Positions 25,712-35,254 of a stretch of DNA of 64,000 nucleotides are shown here, one piece after another (within the stretch, counting starts at the first letter, position 1; each line of letters starts with the position of its first letter). A program made the position numbers and the translations under genes. The stretch lies in the NCBI GenBank assembly GCA_902479135.1, contig CABSNU010000003.1, positions 70,523 through 134,522 on the forward strand, written 5' to 3'. Source of the DNA: an uncultured Collinsella sp. GTDB taxonomy: Bacteria > Actinomycetota > Coriobacteriia > Coriobacteriales > Coriobacteriaceae. The notes under the pieces are model-generated. The model searched no databases, was not told where the DNA came from, and worked only from the letters and a program-made list of their open reading frames with translations.

Positions 25712-26403
25712 GCATCCGCGACAACCTTGATATCTCGGCCTATCTGGTACTCGGCCCCGAAAACACGCTGGGGCGTCCCGTGGGCGATGTGGTGGCCCAG
25801 GCGCTCGACGCAGGCTTTACCTGCATTCAGGTGCGCTCCAAGGTGGCAAGCGCCCGCGAGATCATCGCGCTGACGGGCGATGCCGCGCAGGCTATCGCAC
25901 AGGCTGGCAAGACCGGTCAGGTCGCCCTGCTCATCGACGACCGCCTGGACTGCGTACTCGCCGCGCGCGAGCAGGGTATTGCTGTCGACGGCGTGCACGT
26001 GGGCCAGAGCGATATTCCCGTCGAGGTCTGCCGCAAACTATTGGGCCCCTATGCCATCGTGGGCCTTTCGGCCCGTTGCGAGGAGATGCTCGAGTACGTC
26101 AAGACCGCCGACATGAGCCTAGTCGACTACCTAGGCATCGGCCCGCTCCACGAGACCGAGACCAAGCGCGACTGCGGACGCGCGGCCGACGGCTCTATCA
26201 TCACCAAGAGCTTTGAGGACCTGGCCGCGCTCCACGCGGCAAGCCCCGTGCCCATCGTGGTGGGCGGCGGCGTCAAGACGGCCGACTTGCCGCAGCTCAA
26301 GGCCACCGGCGTCGATGGCTTCTTTGTGGTGAGCGCCGTCTGCAGTGCCGACGACCCCTGCGCCGCCGCCAAGGAGCTCGTCGACACCTGGCAGCAGGCA
26401 TAG
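25708..26403 (+). CDS. thiE: Thiamine-phosphate synthase
   Basis: 231 aa, a TIM barrel that joins hydroxymethylpyrimidine pyrophosphate and thiazole phosphate. Seen: FTCIQVRSK near the N-terminus, IDDRLDCVLAA, GVHVGQSD and the phosphate-binding GIGPLHETETKRDCG and VVGGGVKTADL. It overlaps the upstream gene by 4 bp (ATGA), suggesting translational coupling, and is the last gene of the riboswitch operon. Confidence 0.93.
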   Translation: MSIRDNLDISAYLVLGPENTLGRPVGDVVAQALDAGFTCIQVRSKVASAREIIALTGDAAQAIAQAGKTGQVALLIDDRLDCVLAAREQGIAVDGVHVGQSDIPVEVCRKLLGPYAIVGLSARCEEMLEYVKTADMSLVDYLGIGPLHETETKRDCGRAADGSIITKSFEDLAALHAASPVPIVVGGGVKTADLPQLKATGVDGFFVVSAVCSADDPCAAAKELVDTWQQA

Positions 26404-26448
26404 GCATAAGCCGAGCAGCTGATCCGCAGCCTCACATCTTTAGCAATA

Positions 26449-26492
26449 GAAAGTGCATCCCAGTTTGGACCTCCATTCCGGGATGCGCTTTC
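26449..26492. terminator. Terminator between thiE and patatin gene
   Basis: GAAAG.GCATCCC pairs with GGGATGC.CTTTC. It lies between convergent genes and could work both ways. Confidence 0.7.
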
Positions 26493-26515
26493 CGCCGAGT
26501 CCACGGCAGTTTGCC

Positions 26516-27385
26516 CTACTCTGCCAGATACGCTTCCAGCGCCGGCAAGGTCGCCTCCGCATCGCGGCGACCGACCTGGTAGATGCGCTCGAGCTCATCC
26601 GGTTCGCGGCACAGCGACGGCACCTTCACCGATTCGCTCGGCCGCACCACAAAGATTTCGCCGGCAGCCTCGCGACGTGCCAGGTCATCGAGCGTGGCAT
26701 TGTAGACCTCATGCCGATGCTCAAGCGCTGCGACAAACTCTGGGGAGTGACGGAACACGCGCCGCAGCATGGGCATCACGCTGTTGGGCTGCTTCACAAA
26801 GCCCGCCGGCTGCGTGAGCACCACGATATTGCGGTCATACCCCTGCGCAAACAGCCATGCACTGGGAATGGAATCAGCCACGCCACCATCCAGATACTTA
26901 TGCCCGTCAATAGCAACGGGACGCGTCGCCACGGGAATCGCCGACGATGCCCGGATCCACTCGATATCCCGCTCGTCGCCATAGGGCAGGTCATGGTAGA
27001 CGGCCTTGCCCGTCTCGATATCGGTACACACGCACGTAAATCGCATGGGGCAGGCGCGATACGCCTCCAAGTCGATGGGATCGCGCTCGATAGGCACCTC
27101 GTGATAGGCAAAATCGGCATTGAACATATCGCCAGTTCGCAGCCAGCTTACTACACCTGCATAGCGTTTATCGGCGCAATAGGCCTTGTTATAGCGAATG
27201 GCGCGGCCGATCTGACGCGATTTAAAGTTGTAGCCAAACGCCGCGCCCGCCGAGACACCCACCATATGGTCGCAGGTCAAACCGTGCTCCATCCAAACGT
27301 CGAGCACGCCCGCCGTATACATACCGCGGTAGCCGCCTCCCTCGAGTGCCAGCCCCACCGTGCGCGTCATAGTTGGCTGTGCCAT
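26516..27385 (-). CDS. Patatin-like phospholipase
   Basis: 289 aa. The oxyanion segment LALEGGGYRGMYTAG, the GVSAG nucleophile elbow (Ser) and the DGG dyad (KYLDGGVADS) are all present, so a catalytic Ser-Asp dyad should be active. It belongs to the YjjU-like cytoplasmic patatin group acting on acyl ester bonds. Start follows GGAGATGG. A single gene with no clear operon; substrate unknown. Confidence 0.9.
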   Translation of the reverse strand: MAQPTMTRTVGLALEGGGYRGMYTAGVLDVWMEHGLTCDHMVGVSAGAAFGYNFKSRQIGRAIRYNKAYCADKRYAGVVSWLRTGDMFNADFAYHEVPIERDPIDLEAYRACPMRFTCVCTDIETGKAVYHDLPYGDERDIEWIRASSAIPVATRPVAIDGHKYLDGGVADSIPSAWLFAQGYDRNIVVLTQPAGFVKQPNSVMPMLRRVFRHSPEFVAALEHRHEVYNATLDDLARREAAGEIFVVRPSESVKVPSLCREPDELERIYQVGRRDAEATLPALEAYLAE

Positions 27386-27709
27386 GCGACCATCTCCGTC
27401 CCCGCAAATTTAAACGGAACAAGTATACCCATCAACATATACCGCCCCAGTCGCATTTTTATCGAACATCGCATCATCGCGCTGCCGTTTGTCGAATAAT
27501 AGCCACCCACAGCATGTGCACCCCTATATAATTTTGCACTGTTGTTTATACTACTCAGCAGTTATCAACAGCGAACATTAGCCGGCAAAGTAACCCAACA
27601 ACGCAGCAAGGCGGGGGCCTGGATACACGCAAAACGCTGAGCAACGATGCGTGTACACAACGAGCTCGCCCGAGGCAATCCGCTCCGACTTCAGAAAGCC
27701 GCTTAGAAC
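27386..27709 (+). other. Leader/gene-free region before the GGDEF/EAL gene
   Basis: About 320 bp without a gene. The part after 27570 is RNA-like: TACACGC pairs with GCGTGTA around 27632-27656. I compared it with the c-di-GMP-I riboswitch consensus and found only partial resemblance (GGCAAAG, ACGCA), so no riboswitch is called. Confidence 0.3.
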
Positions 27710-30427
27710 ATGGATACTGTCAGCAATTACACCGAAACGCTCGAAAAGACCGTCCGTGACCTTCTCGAGCGTCAGGAGGATCTGATCAGGACCGCCTTTA
27801 CCGACCAGCTTACCGGACTTGGCAACCGTGGCGGCTTTGCCCGTTCCCTCGAGGAGCTCTGGGAGCAGGACACCCCCGTTACCATGGCGTTCATCGATAT
27901 CGACAATCTCAAGCACTGCAACGACGTCTTTGGGCATGACGAGGGCAACCGCTATATCTTGCAGGTAAGCCTCTATCTCAAACTGTATATGAAAGTGGAC
28001 GAGGCGGCGTTTCGCATAGGCGGCGACGAGTTTGCCATCCTATCTACGATTGCGACCGAGGACGACCTCGCCGAACGTCTGGAACACTGCCGAACGATCC
28101 TGCTCAAAAACAACGATTCCGAGATGCCCCACTCGTTTAGCTACGGAGTGGCACACGCCGACCCCGCCCTGGGCGAAGCCTCCAATCGCATGACACTCGA
28201 TGCCGACCATCGCATGTACGACTACAAGCTACGTCATGCCATGCACCTCGATCGGCGCAATATTACGCAAGTCCACGCCGACGACTTCGAAATAAGCGAT
28301 CGTATTTTCGACGCTTTTTCGATGCTCAACGAGGGCCGTTATTTCTTTATCGAGAACTTGGACAAGGACCGCACCCTTTGGTCGCAAGGTGCCTTGCGCG
28401 ATCTCGGTCTTCCTTCGGAGCACATAGACAGCTGCCGCGATTTCTGGAAGACGCGCGTCCATCCCGATGACCTCGAGGCCTACGCCAACGACATCAACCA
28501 GATCTTTAACGGCTCCAAACACCGCCGCGTCATGCAGTACCGCATGCGCAATGCCGCGGGTGACTACGTTCTCTGCCGTGCTCGCGGGTTTCGCATCGAC
28601 GGCGACGGAAATGTCCCCTCGCTCTATGTCGGCGAACTCGTCAACCACTCGCTTGCCGAAACCGTCGACGCCGCCACAGGCCTCGGAACGCAGCGCATGC
28701 TGGTCAACGCTATCGATGCCTGCCGTCGCGACCGCTGCGAGACGGGGCTTATAGCGGTGCGCATTCGTGGCACGGCGAATCTCAACGAGCTCTACGGGGC
28801 CGAGGCTGTCGACAGCATGCTTGCCGAATACGCAGGCCGCATGCTGTCGATCACCCGCGGCAGAAGCCGGGTCTTCCGTTCACGAAGCGTCCAGTTCGTC
28901 GTGCTCAGCAACGATTTGGACCACGAGGCATTCGAGCAACTGACCCGCCACCTTAAAGAGGCCGTTTTCGCTCCTGTTCAAATCGCAGGCGACACCATTA
29001 CTCCCGTCTGCCTTGTCGTCCCGGCCTTTTACGAGCACTTAGCCCATCAAGCGACCGCCGTTTTAGGCGAACTCGACCGTCGCCTTCGCACGGCCGGCGG
29101 GCTTGTTCCCAACGACAGCCTCCCCATACCCGAGGCGGAACGCAAAAGCGCCATCGCCGAACGTATCGACTCGCTCACGGGCCTCTATCGACCCAGCGAG
29201 TTTATGCGGCGCGCCAACGCATTTCTCGAGGCAAGGCGCGACGACACCTGGTGCATCGCCACCGTCGACATGGGTCACATGCGCCTGTTTAATGAATGGC
29301 ACGGCCAGGCCGAGGGCGACCGCGTACTCGCCGATGTGGGCACGGTCCTCAAGGACATCGAGAATGCCGATATGGGCATCGCAGGGTACTGGGGCCAAGA
29401 TGACTTTTGCGCACTCATCCCCTTTAAGCACATCACCGTCCATCAAATCTACAACCGCGTTCGCGAGGCCGTAGCCAGGCATGATGACGGCGTAGGTTTT
29501 TGGCCGTCCATGGGCATTTACCCCATCGACTCCAATGAGGAGATCACCATCGATGCGCAGGCAAAGGCCATGTTTACCAATCGACGCGCCAAAAACGACT
29601 TCAAGGAGCGCATTGCCATTTTCCGCCCCGAAGAATATGAACACGAGATTGCGTTCCACCGCACGCTGACCGAGTTCCAGTACGCGCTCTCAAACGGTCG
29701 CATCACGTACTACCTGCAGCCCCAGGTCGATATGGAAACCGGCGAGATCATTGGCGCCGAGGCACTCACCCGCTGGATTGACAAGGACGGCTCTCTCATT
29801 TCGCCCGCAACGTTTATCCCCGCACTCGAGGAAAGCGGCTTTGTGGTGACGCTCGACAAGTACATTTGGCAGGGTGTCGCCTCGTGGCTGCGCGAGCGTC
29901 TCGATCGCGGCCTTCGTGTGGTTCCGGTCTCGCTTAATGTGTCGCGCGTGGATATCCTTGCCTGCGACGTTGCCGAGCACATGGGGGCGCTTGCCGCCCA
30001 ATACAACCTACCGCCCGAGCTCATGCGTATCGAGATCACCGAGACGGCTTATACGGGAGAGTCCGAAGCCGTGGACAAACTGACAGCCGACTTGCACACC
30101 CGCGGCTTCTCGACCTATATGGACGATTTTGGCACCGGTCAGTCCACGCTCGCGATGCTCAAGAACGTCAACGTCGACGTCATCAAGCTCGACCGCACCT
30201 TTGTGCCCACCGACCGCGATCAAGGCCGCAGCGCGCAGATCGTGTCATCGATGCTCGAGATGGCGCAGTCGCTCCATCTGCCCATTGTAATCGAAGGCGT
30301 CGAGACAGATGAGCAGGCGAACATGCTACGCCACATGGGCGCCCGCTACGCTCAGGGTTTCCTCTACTACCGCCCCATGCCGGCGAAGGATTTTGAGGCA
30401 TTGCTCGATGGTGGCAATAACAACTGA
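27710..30427 (+). CDS. Multi-domain c-di-GMP protein: GGDEF, PAS-like, two degenerate GGDEF, EAL
   Basis: 905 aa, soluble. Domain 1 is an intact GGDEF (104-108, RIGGDEF). A PAS-like sensor lies at about 190-300 (RVHPDDLEAYANDINQ). Domain 3 (about 315-450) looks like GGDEF by fold but lost the signature. Domain 4 reads GYWGQDDF (about 562), an altered active loop. The C-terminal EAL domain keeps GAEALTRW, the DDFGTG loop and IEGVETDEQ, so it should cleave c-di-GMP. No inhibitory RxxD site precedes the first GGDEF. It thus combines a cyclase and a phosphodiesterase with two probably silent GGDEF folds. The neighbour at 30554 shares the first three domains. Confidence 0.88.
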   Translation: MDTVSNYTETLEKTVRDLLERQEDLIRTAFTDQLTGLGNRGGFARSLEELWEQDTPVTMAFIDIDNLKHCNDVFGHDEGNRYILQVSLYLKLYMKVDEAAFRIGGDEFAILSTIATEDDLAERLEHCRTILLKNNDSEMPHSFSYGVAHADPALGEASNRMTLDADHRMYDYKLRHAMHLDRRNITQVHADDFEISDRIFDAFSMLNEGRYFFIENLDKDRTLWSQGALRDLGLPSEHIDSCRDFWKTRVHPDDLEAYANDINQIFNGSKHRRVMQYRMRNAAGDYVLCRARGFRIDGDGNVPSLYVGELVNHSLAETVDAATGLGTQRMLVNAIDACRRDRCETGLIAVRIRGTANLNELYGAEAVDSMLAEYAGRMLSITRGRSRVFRSRSVQFVVLSNDLDHEAFEQLTRHLKEAVFAPVQIAGDTITPVCLVVPAFYEHLAHQATAVLGELDRRLRTAGGLVPNDSLPIPEAERKSAIAERIDSLTGLYRPSEFMRRANAFLEARRDDTWCIATVDMGHMRLFNEWHGQAEGDRVLADVGTVLKDIENADMGIAGYWGQDDFCALIPFKHITVHQIYNRVREAVARHDDGVGFWPSMGIYPIDSNEEITIDAQAKAMFTNRRAKNDFKERIAIFRPEEYEHEIAFHRTLTEFQYALSNGRITYYLQPQVDMETGEIIGAEALTRWIDKDGSLISPATFIPALEESGFVVTLDKYIWQGVASWLRERLDRGLRVVPVSLNVSRVDILACDVAEHMGALAAQYNLPPELMRIEITETAYTGESEAVDKLTADLHTRGFSTYMDDFGTGQSTLAMLKNVNVDVIKLDRTFVPTDRDQGRSAQIVSSMLEMAQSLHLPIVIEGVETDEQANMLRHMGARYAQGFLYYRPMPAKDFEALLDGGNNN

Positions 30428-30485
30428 TACGCTCGCGCGCAAAACGCCACCGCCGAAGGGGGCATTTGTCTCCATTAGCTAACTT

Positions 30486-30516
30486 ATATCCCCAGTTCAA
30501 ACCGAATTGGGGATAT
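30486..30516 (+). repeat. Hairpin between the two GGDEF genes
   Basis: ATATCCCCA pairs with TGGGGATAT across a short partly paired interior. No U-run follows, so terminator or leader function is uncertain. Confidence 0.5.
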
Positions 30517-30553
30517 GATACAAATCGTTGTTCCCCCAAGGAGGTTATCCATC

Positions 30554-32083
30554 ATGAACGAGTCGTACCGCATGGGCGAGCAATCGATTATTGCCTATCT
30601 TCAGCGACTTGCGAATGGCATCTCGACCGCCGAACTCGATGTTGCCGCGCTGCCTGCTGAGCTACGCGCCGTTGGTGAGCAACTGCAAAAGACGCATTCT
30701 ATCCTGCAACAAGAGCGCCAGCTGCTTGAGCGCAACGCCTATATCGACCCGCTCACCAACTTGGGCAACCGCAGCGGACTCGACCGTCACGTCGAGCAGC
30801 TCTGGCGCAAAGGCGATCCCTTCACCTGCGCCTATATTGACATCGACCATCTCAAGCATTGCAATGATAGGTTTGGCCACGCCGAAGGCAATCGCTATAT
30901 TCTGAGCATCTGCCGCACGCTCTCCGAAACCATGGAGCACGATGAGATGCTGTTCCGTATCGGTGGAGACGAGTTTGTGCTTATCTCGCTCTCCGCAAAC
31001 GAGACTGAACTCGAGCAGCGCTTGGAGCAGGTGCGTGCCGGGCTGATCGAGGCGAGCTCAGGTGGCAAAGCGCCCATGATCGCTAGCTTTAGCTTTGGCT
31101 GCTCGCGCGTCGACCCACTCGCTGGCGATACGCGTCGCCAGATGACCATGGACGCCGACCGCAAAATGTATCGCTACAAGCTCATGCACCGTGTGCAGCA
31201 GCCGAAGGAAAACGACGCATCCATGCGCCCGATCGCCGATCAGCCTCCCTGCAACGACCGGGTGTTCCAAGCGATCTCCATGAGCTCCGAGACGCGCTAT
31301 CCGTTTATCCTTAACCTCGATACCGGCGAATCGCAATGGTCGATTAATGCCGTGCGCGATTTTGACCTGCCCTCCCAGCATCCCTATAACTCGCTCGATA
31401 TGTGGCTCGCCCGCGTTCACCCCGAGGACCGCGACAACGTGCGCAGCGAGCTCGATATGGTGGTAAACGGCGCGTGGCACTTCCATTACATGCAGTATCG
31501 CGTCATGAATACCGCTGGTAAATATGCGCTGTGCGAGTGTACGGGCTACCGCTTGGATAGCACCGAAACCGAGCCCAACATGTATGTGGGCATTATCATC
31601 AACCGAAGCTTGGCGGATACGACCGATTCCGTGACCGGCCTGGGCGATATCCACGCCCTGGTCAACGCCATTGGCGAAATGCGTCGCGTGGCGCGCAAGG
31701 CAGGCCTGGTCGCCATCAAAATCGACGACATCGCCAAGGTCAATGCCCGCTTTGGCTTTGATGCGGGCGACCGCGTTTTGGCAGAAAGTGCCGCCTGCCT
31801 CATGGACTGTTCGCGCGGCAAGGGCCGTCTGTTCCGCTCGACCGGACCGATGTTCGTGGCGCTTTTCGATGACCTTGATCCCGAAGAGACCGACGCGATC
31901 GCAGAAGAAATCGAGCGGTTCTTGGGGTCGCCCGTACTCTTTGGCTCATTTGAATATCAGCCGCCCATTCGTGTGGCCACACTTCATCTAGATGCCGTCG
32001 ACCGACAGCCCGTTTCCATTTTGAACGAGCTCAAAGCGCTACTTGAAGAGGCACCACAAGTACCGGGCACCAAGCTGGACTAG
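30554..32083 (+). CDS. GGDEF-PAS-degenerate GGDEF protein
   Basis: 509 aa from ATG 30554 (MNESYRMGEQS) after AAGGAGG. An intact GGDEF motif (FRIGGDEFVLI) is followed by a PAS-like sensor (ARVHPEDRDNVRSELDM) and a degenerate second GGDEF fold. Sequence and domain order match the first ~500 residues of the upstream protein, so the pair comes from duplication, and this copy lacks the EAL part. The likely activity is c-di-GMP synthesis. Transcribed in the same direction, 126 bp apart. Confidence 0.88.
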   Translation: MNESYRMGEQSIIAYLQRLANGISTAELDVAALPAELRAVGEQLQKTHSILQQERQLLERNAYIDPLTNLGNRSGLDRHVEQLWRKGDPFTCAYIDIDHLKHCNDRFGHAEGNRYILSICRTLSETMEHDEMLFRIGGDEFVLISLSANETELEQRLEQVRAGLIEASSGGKAPMIASFSFGCSRVDPLAGDTRRQMTMDADRKMYRYKLMHRVQQPKENDASMRPIADQPPCNDRVFQAISMSSETRYPFILNLDTGESQWSINAVRDFDLPSQHPYNSLDMWLARVHPEDRDNVRSELDMVVNGAWHFHYMQYRVMNTAGKYALCECTGYRLDSTETEPNMYVGIIINRSLADTTDSVTGLGDIHALVNAIGEMRRVARKAGLVAIKIDDIAKVNARFGFDAGDRVLAESAACLMDCSRGKGRLFRSTGPMFVALFDDLDPEETDAIAEEIERFLGSPVLFGSFEYQPPIRVATLHLDAVDRQPVSILNELKALLEEAPQVPGTKLD

Positions 32084-32367
32084 CGTTATGGGGCGCATGA
32101 TGGTTAATTTCCGATCTCAACCGAACACATTGGGCAAATAGGTCGTACCCGCAGTTAGCCGAACGTCCCCGCAGTCCCTCCCGGGGCCCGGGGGCACCGT
32201 TTCGATACTCTTGGTTTACTTTGCCTGATGCAAATAAGTGCTCAACAAGATAGAACCTATCCCCCGCCACGGATATGCCCTCGAGTAAATCTGTTAAGCC
32301 AAGCCTATCAAATTCTATTGACAATTGGCTGCATTGGTCCATTTTGTCGTCCAGCCACTTCCGCTGG

Positions 32368-32688
32368 CTATCGCCTCATAAACACAAACCTAACGAGCCG
32401 CACGAACGACAAAGAGGCCAAGCTGAACAGAAGTAAAACCAAAACTTCAAAAACGCTGGTATTCCAATCGCGTACCCAGTCCTCTACCGCCCACAAGAAA
32501 AACAGCAGCCCCATCCATAACGTCACAGAAGAAATCAGCTTTGCGTAAGGGCGTATATCAATCTCGCTCTCCCTTTTTGTGACATCATATCCAGCAATTG
32601 AGCAGAGCCATCTTCCTCTTCGGTATTGGATTGAAAGGACAATCAAGGCAATCGAAGTCATCAAGCAAACAGCATCCTCTGTTTCCAT
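32368..32688 (-). CDS. Small membrane protein, DUF3784-like
   Basis: 106 aa from ATG 32688 after AAAGGA. Two to three hydrophobic helices. The conserved segment is WLCSIAGYDVTKRE, close to the WLIAGYNT motif of DUF3784 proteins as I recall them. AT content and codon use are higher than in the neighbours, suggesting transfer. Function unknown. Confidence 0.65.
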   Translation of the reverse strand: METEDAVCLMTSIALIVLSIQYRRGRWLCSIAGYDVTKRESEIDIRPYAKLISSVTLWMGLLFFLWAVEDWVRDWNTSVFEVLVLLLFSLASLSFVRLVRFVFMRR

Positions 32689-32799
32689 AGAGTTTCCTTT
32701 GCTTTCCATCCTAGTTACGCATTCACAATCGAATCAAACCAAGTATGAATTACTCGATAGCAACCGCCTTAGTATAAACCATAGCCGCCGCAGCAGCCC

Positions 32800-32945
32800 G
32801 CCTTCCAAGGCCTCAAAGCTCGCCATCGAGGGCGACCCGCCCAGACCCCTTACAATCTGCTCGCACGAGGCCCCGCACTCCAGCATCCTCTGGACCGTAT
32901 CCCGCTCGTACCTGGTGAGCGTGCCTGCCGTGGGCCCTCGGGGCC
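32800..32945 (-). pseudogene. IS30-like transposase N-terminal remnant
   Basis: On the minus strand one frame reads GTLTRYERDTVQRMLECG then ASCEQIVRGLGGSPSMAS, which resembles the N-terminal helix-turn-helix of IS30-family transposases (LTxxER, a REIARxLGxSPSTxS pattern). There is no start or catalytic DDE part nearby. It is a fragment, with the rest of the element lost. Confidence 0.5.
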
Positions 32946-33022
32946 GGCATCGTGCCCCACGCCATCTGCCCGCTCGTGCGATAATCCTCTGCAGAAGTCA
33001 CCGACAGCAGAGGGAGTTTGTG

Positions 33023-33646
33023 ATGAAGGTTCTTTTGGTCAATGGCAGCCCCAAGGCAAACGGCAACACGGCCCGCGCACTCGCCGAGGTCGCCGAGCAG
33101 CTCAACGTCGAGGGCATCGATACCGAGATGTTTCAGCTGGGCGCCAAGCCTATTCGCGATTGCATCGGTTGCGGCCAGTGTGGCAAGCTGGGCGGTCGCT
33201 GCACCTTTGACGACGACGTGGTCAACGAGCTGATCGCTGCCGCCGAACAGGCCGACGGCTTTGTCTTTGGCTCGCCTGTCTACTACGCGCACCCCAGCGG
33301 CCGCATTCTCTCGGCACTCGATCGCGTATTCTATGCCGGTAGCAAAGCTTTTGCACACAAGCCGGGCGCTGCCGTCGCCGTCGCCCGTCGCGGCGGTACG
33401 TCGACGACCTTCGACGTGCTCAATAAGTACTTCACCATCAACCAGATGCCTGTGGTAGCGTCCACGTACTGGAACAACGTGTTTGGCTGCGTGCCCGGCG
33501 AGGCCGATGGAGATGCCGAGGGCCTGGCCACCATGCGCAACATCGGCAAGAACATGGCTTGGCTCCTGCATTGTATCGAGGCAGGGCAGGCTGCCGGCAT
33601 CGAAGCCCCCGAAGCCGATCGCGAGCGCACCAACTTCATTCGTTAG
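33023..33646 (+). CDS. NADPH-dependent FMN reductase / flavodoxin-like protein
   Basis: 207 aa from ATG 33023 after GAGGGAG; longer in-frame extensions lack coding character. The flavin-binding start is MKVLLVNGSPKANGNTARAL. A DCIGCGQCGKLGGRC stretch resembles the Cys motif of iron-sulfur flavoproteins. The FGSPVYYAHPSGRILSALDR segment is typical of this FMN-reductase family. It lies 11 bp before the ArsC-like gene, perhaps in one operon. Substrate unknown. Confidence 0.85.
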   Translation: MKVLLVNGSPKANGNTARALAEVAEQLNVEGIDTEMFQLGAKPIRDCIGCGQCGKLGGRCTFDDDVVNELIAAAEQADGFVFGSPVYYAHPSGRILSALDRVFYAGSKAFAHKPGAAVAVARRGGTSTTFDVLNKYFTINQMPVVASTYWNNVFGCVPGEADGDAEGLATMRNIGKNMAWLLHCIEAGQAAGIEAPEADRERTNFIR

Positions 33647-33657
33647 AACGGCGGAAC

Positions 33658-33999
33658 ATGAATATCCAGATTTTTGGCACCAAGAAGTCCTTCGATACCA
33701 AGAAGGCCCAGCGCTATTTTAAGGAGCGCCGCATCAAGGTGCAGTTTATCGACCTTAAGGAAAAGGAGATGAGCAAAGGCGAGCTCACGAGCGTGATGCA
33801 GGCGGTCGGCGGCATCGACAAGCTGCTCAACCCCAAGGCCAAGGACGAGGAGACGCTCGCGCTCATCCAGCACCTCACCCCTAGCCAGCGCTTCAACAAG
33901 TTGCTCGAGAACCAGCAGGTTCTAGCCGAGCCCATCGTGCGCAACGGCAAAAAGGCCACCGTCGGTTATTGCCCCGATGTATGGGGAGCCTGGGAGTAG
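33658..33999 (+). CDS. ArsC/Spx-like thioredoxin-fold protein lacking the catalytic Cys
   Basis: 113 aa from ATG 33658. The fold matches YffB/ArsC proteins: IFGTKKSFDTKKAQRYFKER, VQFIDLKEKEMSKGEL and LAEPIVRNGKKATVGYCPD. In the YffB start GIKNCDT the Cys would sit where this protein has Ser or Phe. The only clear Cys is in the C-terminal GYCPD. So it is unlikely to act by the usual thiol chemistry and may be regulatory, or use the C-terminal Cys. It lies just downstream of the flavoprotein gene. Confidence 0.75.
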   Translation: MNIQIFGTKKSFDTKKAQRYFKERRIKVQFIDLKEKEMSKGELTSVMQAVGGIDKLLNPKAKDEETLALIQHLTPSQRFNKLLENQQVLAEPIVRNGKKATVGYCPDVWGAWE

Positions 34000-34085
34000 C
34001 CTGTGTTATTTGCCGGCGCGTGGGTATAAGAGCAGGCGTTTGGCATAAGATTCAACTGTAAGCCATGTCTAACAAAGGAGGGCAC

Positions 34086-35216
34086 ATGCCCAACAAACCC
34101 GTGAAGATCATCATGCTTACCGGATACCTCGGTGCCGGCAAGACCACACTGCTCAACCACATCCTCGCTAACGACGGCGGCATCCGCGCCGCCGTGATCG
34201 TCAACGATATCGGCGAGATCAACGTCGACGCCAGCCTCATCGCCGACGGCGGCCTTTCCGAGACCGACGACCTCATCCCGCTCACCAACGGCTGCATCTG
34301 CTGCACGCTTTCGGACGACCTTGCCAACCAGCTGCAGGGCATCGCCGATTCGGGCAAGTTCGACTACATCATCATCGAGGCCTCGGGTATCTGCGAGCCT
34401 ATCCCCATCGCCTACACCATCTCGAGCTTCTGCGACGAGGCCAAGGTGGGCGGCGAGCCCAAGCTTGCACTCGACAACATCGTGGCCGTGGTCGACTGCG
34501 CCCGCATGTACGACGAGTTCAACGGCGGTCGCGACCTGCTGGCTGAGGATATCGACGAGGACGACATCGAAAGCCTGCTCATCCAGCAGATCGAGTTCTG
34601 CTCCACGCTGATCCTCAACAAGACCGATACCGTGAGCCCTGAGCAGATCGCCGAGCTCAAGGCCATCGTGCGCAGCCTGCAGAAGGACGCCGTGATCGTC
34701 GAGGCTCAAAACGGCGAGGTCCCCATGGAGGAGCTGCTCGACACCGACCGCTTCGACTTTATGCGCGCCTACAACTCCGCCGCTTGGATCGAGGCCATGG
34801 AGCATCCCGAGGAGCACGACGACCCCGAGGTGCTCGAATACGACATCGAGACCTTTGTGTACTCGCGCCGCAAGCCGTTCGACCTGCAGAAGTTCACCGA
34901 TTTTGTTGAGCAGGAGTGGCCCGACGAGGTCATTCGCGTCAAGGGTCCGCTGTGGCAGACCGGCGATCCGGACATGTGCTACATGTTTGAGCAGGCCGGC
35001 CACCAGATGCGCCTGATGGAGAACGGCCTGTTTGTCGATTCTGCGCCCGAGGGCGAGAAGCAGAAGATCATCGACGAGAACCCCGAGATCATGCAGATTT
35101 GGGACGACAAGACGGGCGACCGCATGACGAGCCTGTGCATCATCGGCCGTCACATGGACAAGGATGCGCTCATCGCCTCCCTCGATGCCTGCCTGACTGA
35201 CTGGCACCGCGCCTAG
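34086..35216 (+). CDS. G3E GTPase, CobW/COG0523 family
   Basis: 376 aa from ATG 34086 after AAAGGAGG. Walker A is GYLGAGKTTL, the metal-binding CXCC is in NGCICC, followed by the switch EASGICEP and NKTD. The C-terminal domain is of the CobW type. Such proteins insert or chaperone metals, mainly zinc or cobalt. The metal here cannot be decided. A terminator follows at 35255. Confidence 0.9.
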   Translation: MPNKPVKIIMLTGYLGAGKTTLLNHILANDGGIRAAVIVNDIGEINVDASLIADGGLSETDDLIPLTNGCICCTLSDDLANQLQGIADSGKFDYIIIEASGICEPIPIAYTISSFCDEAKVGGEPKLALDNIVAVVDCARMYDEFNGGRDLLAEDIDEDDIESLLIQQIEFCSTLILNKTDTVSPEQIAELKAIVRSLQKDAVIVEAQNGEVPMEELLDTDRFDFMRAYNSAAWIEAMEHPEEHDDPEVLEYDIETFVYSRRKPFDLQKFTDFVEQEWPDEVIRVKGPLWQTGDPDMCYMFEQAGHQMRLMENGLFVDSAPEGEKQKIIDENPEIMQIWDDKTGDRMTSLCIIGRHMDKDALIASLDACLTDWHRA

Positions 35217-35254
35217 GTTTATCCAAGCGGGCATTTTTCCGCTACGTAACCGCC

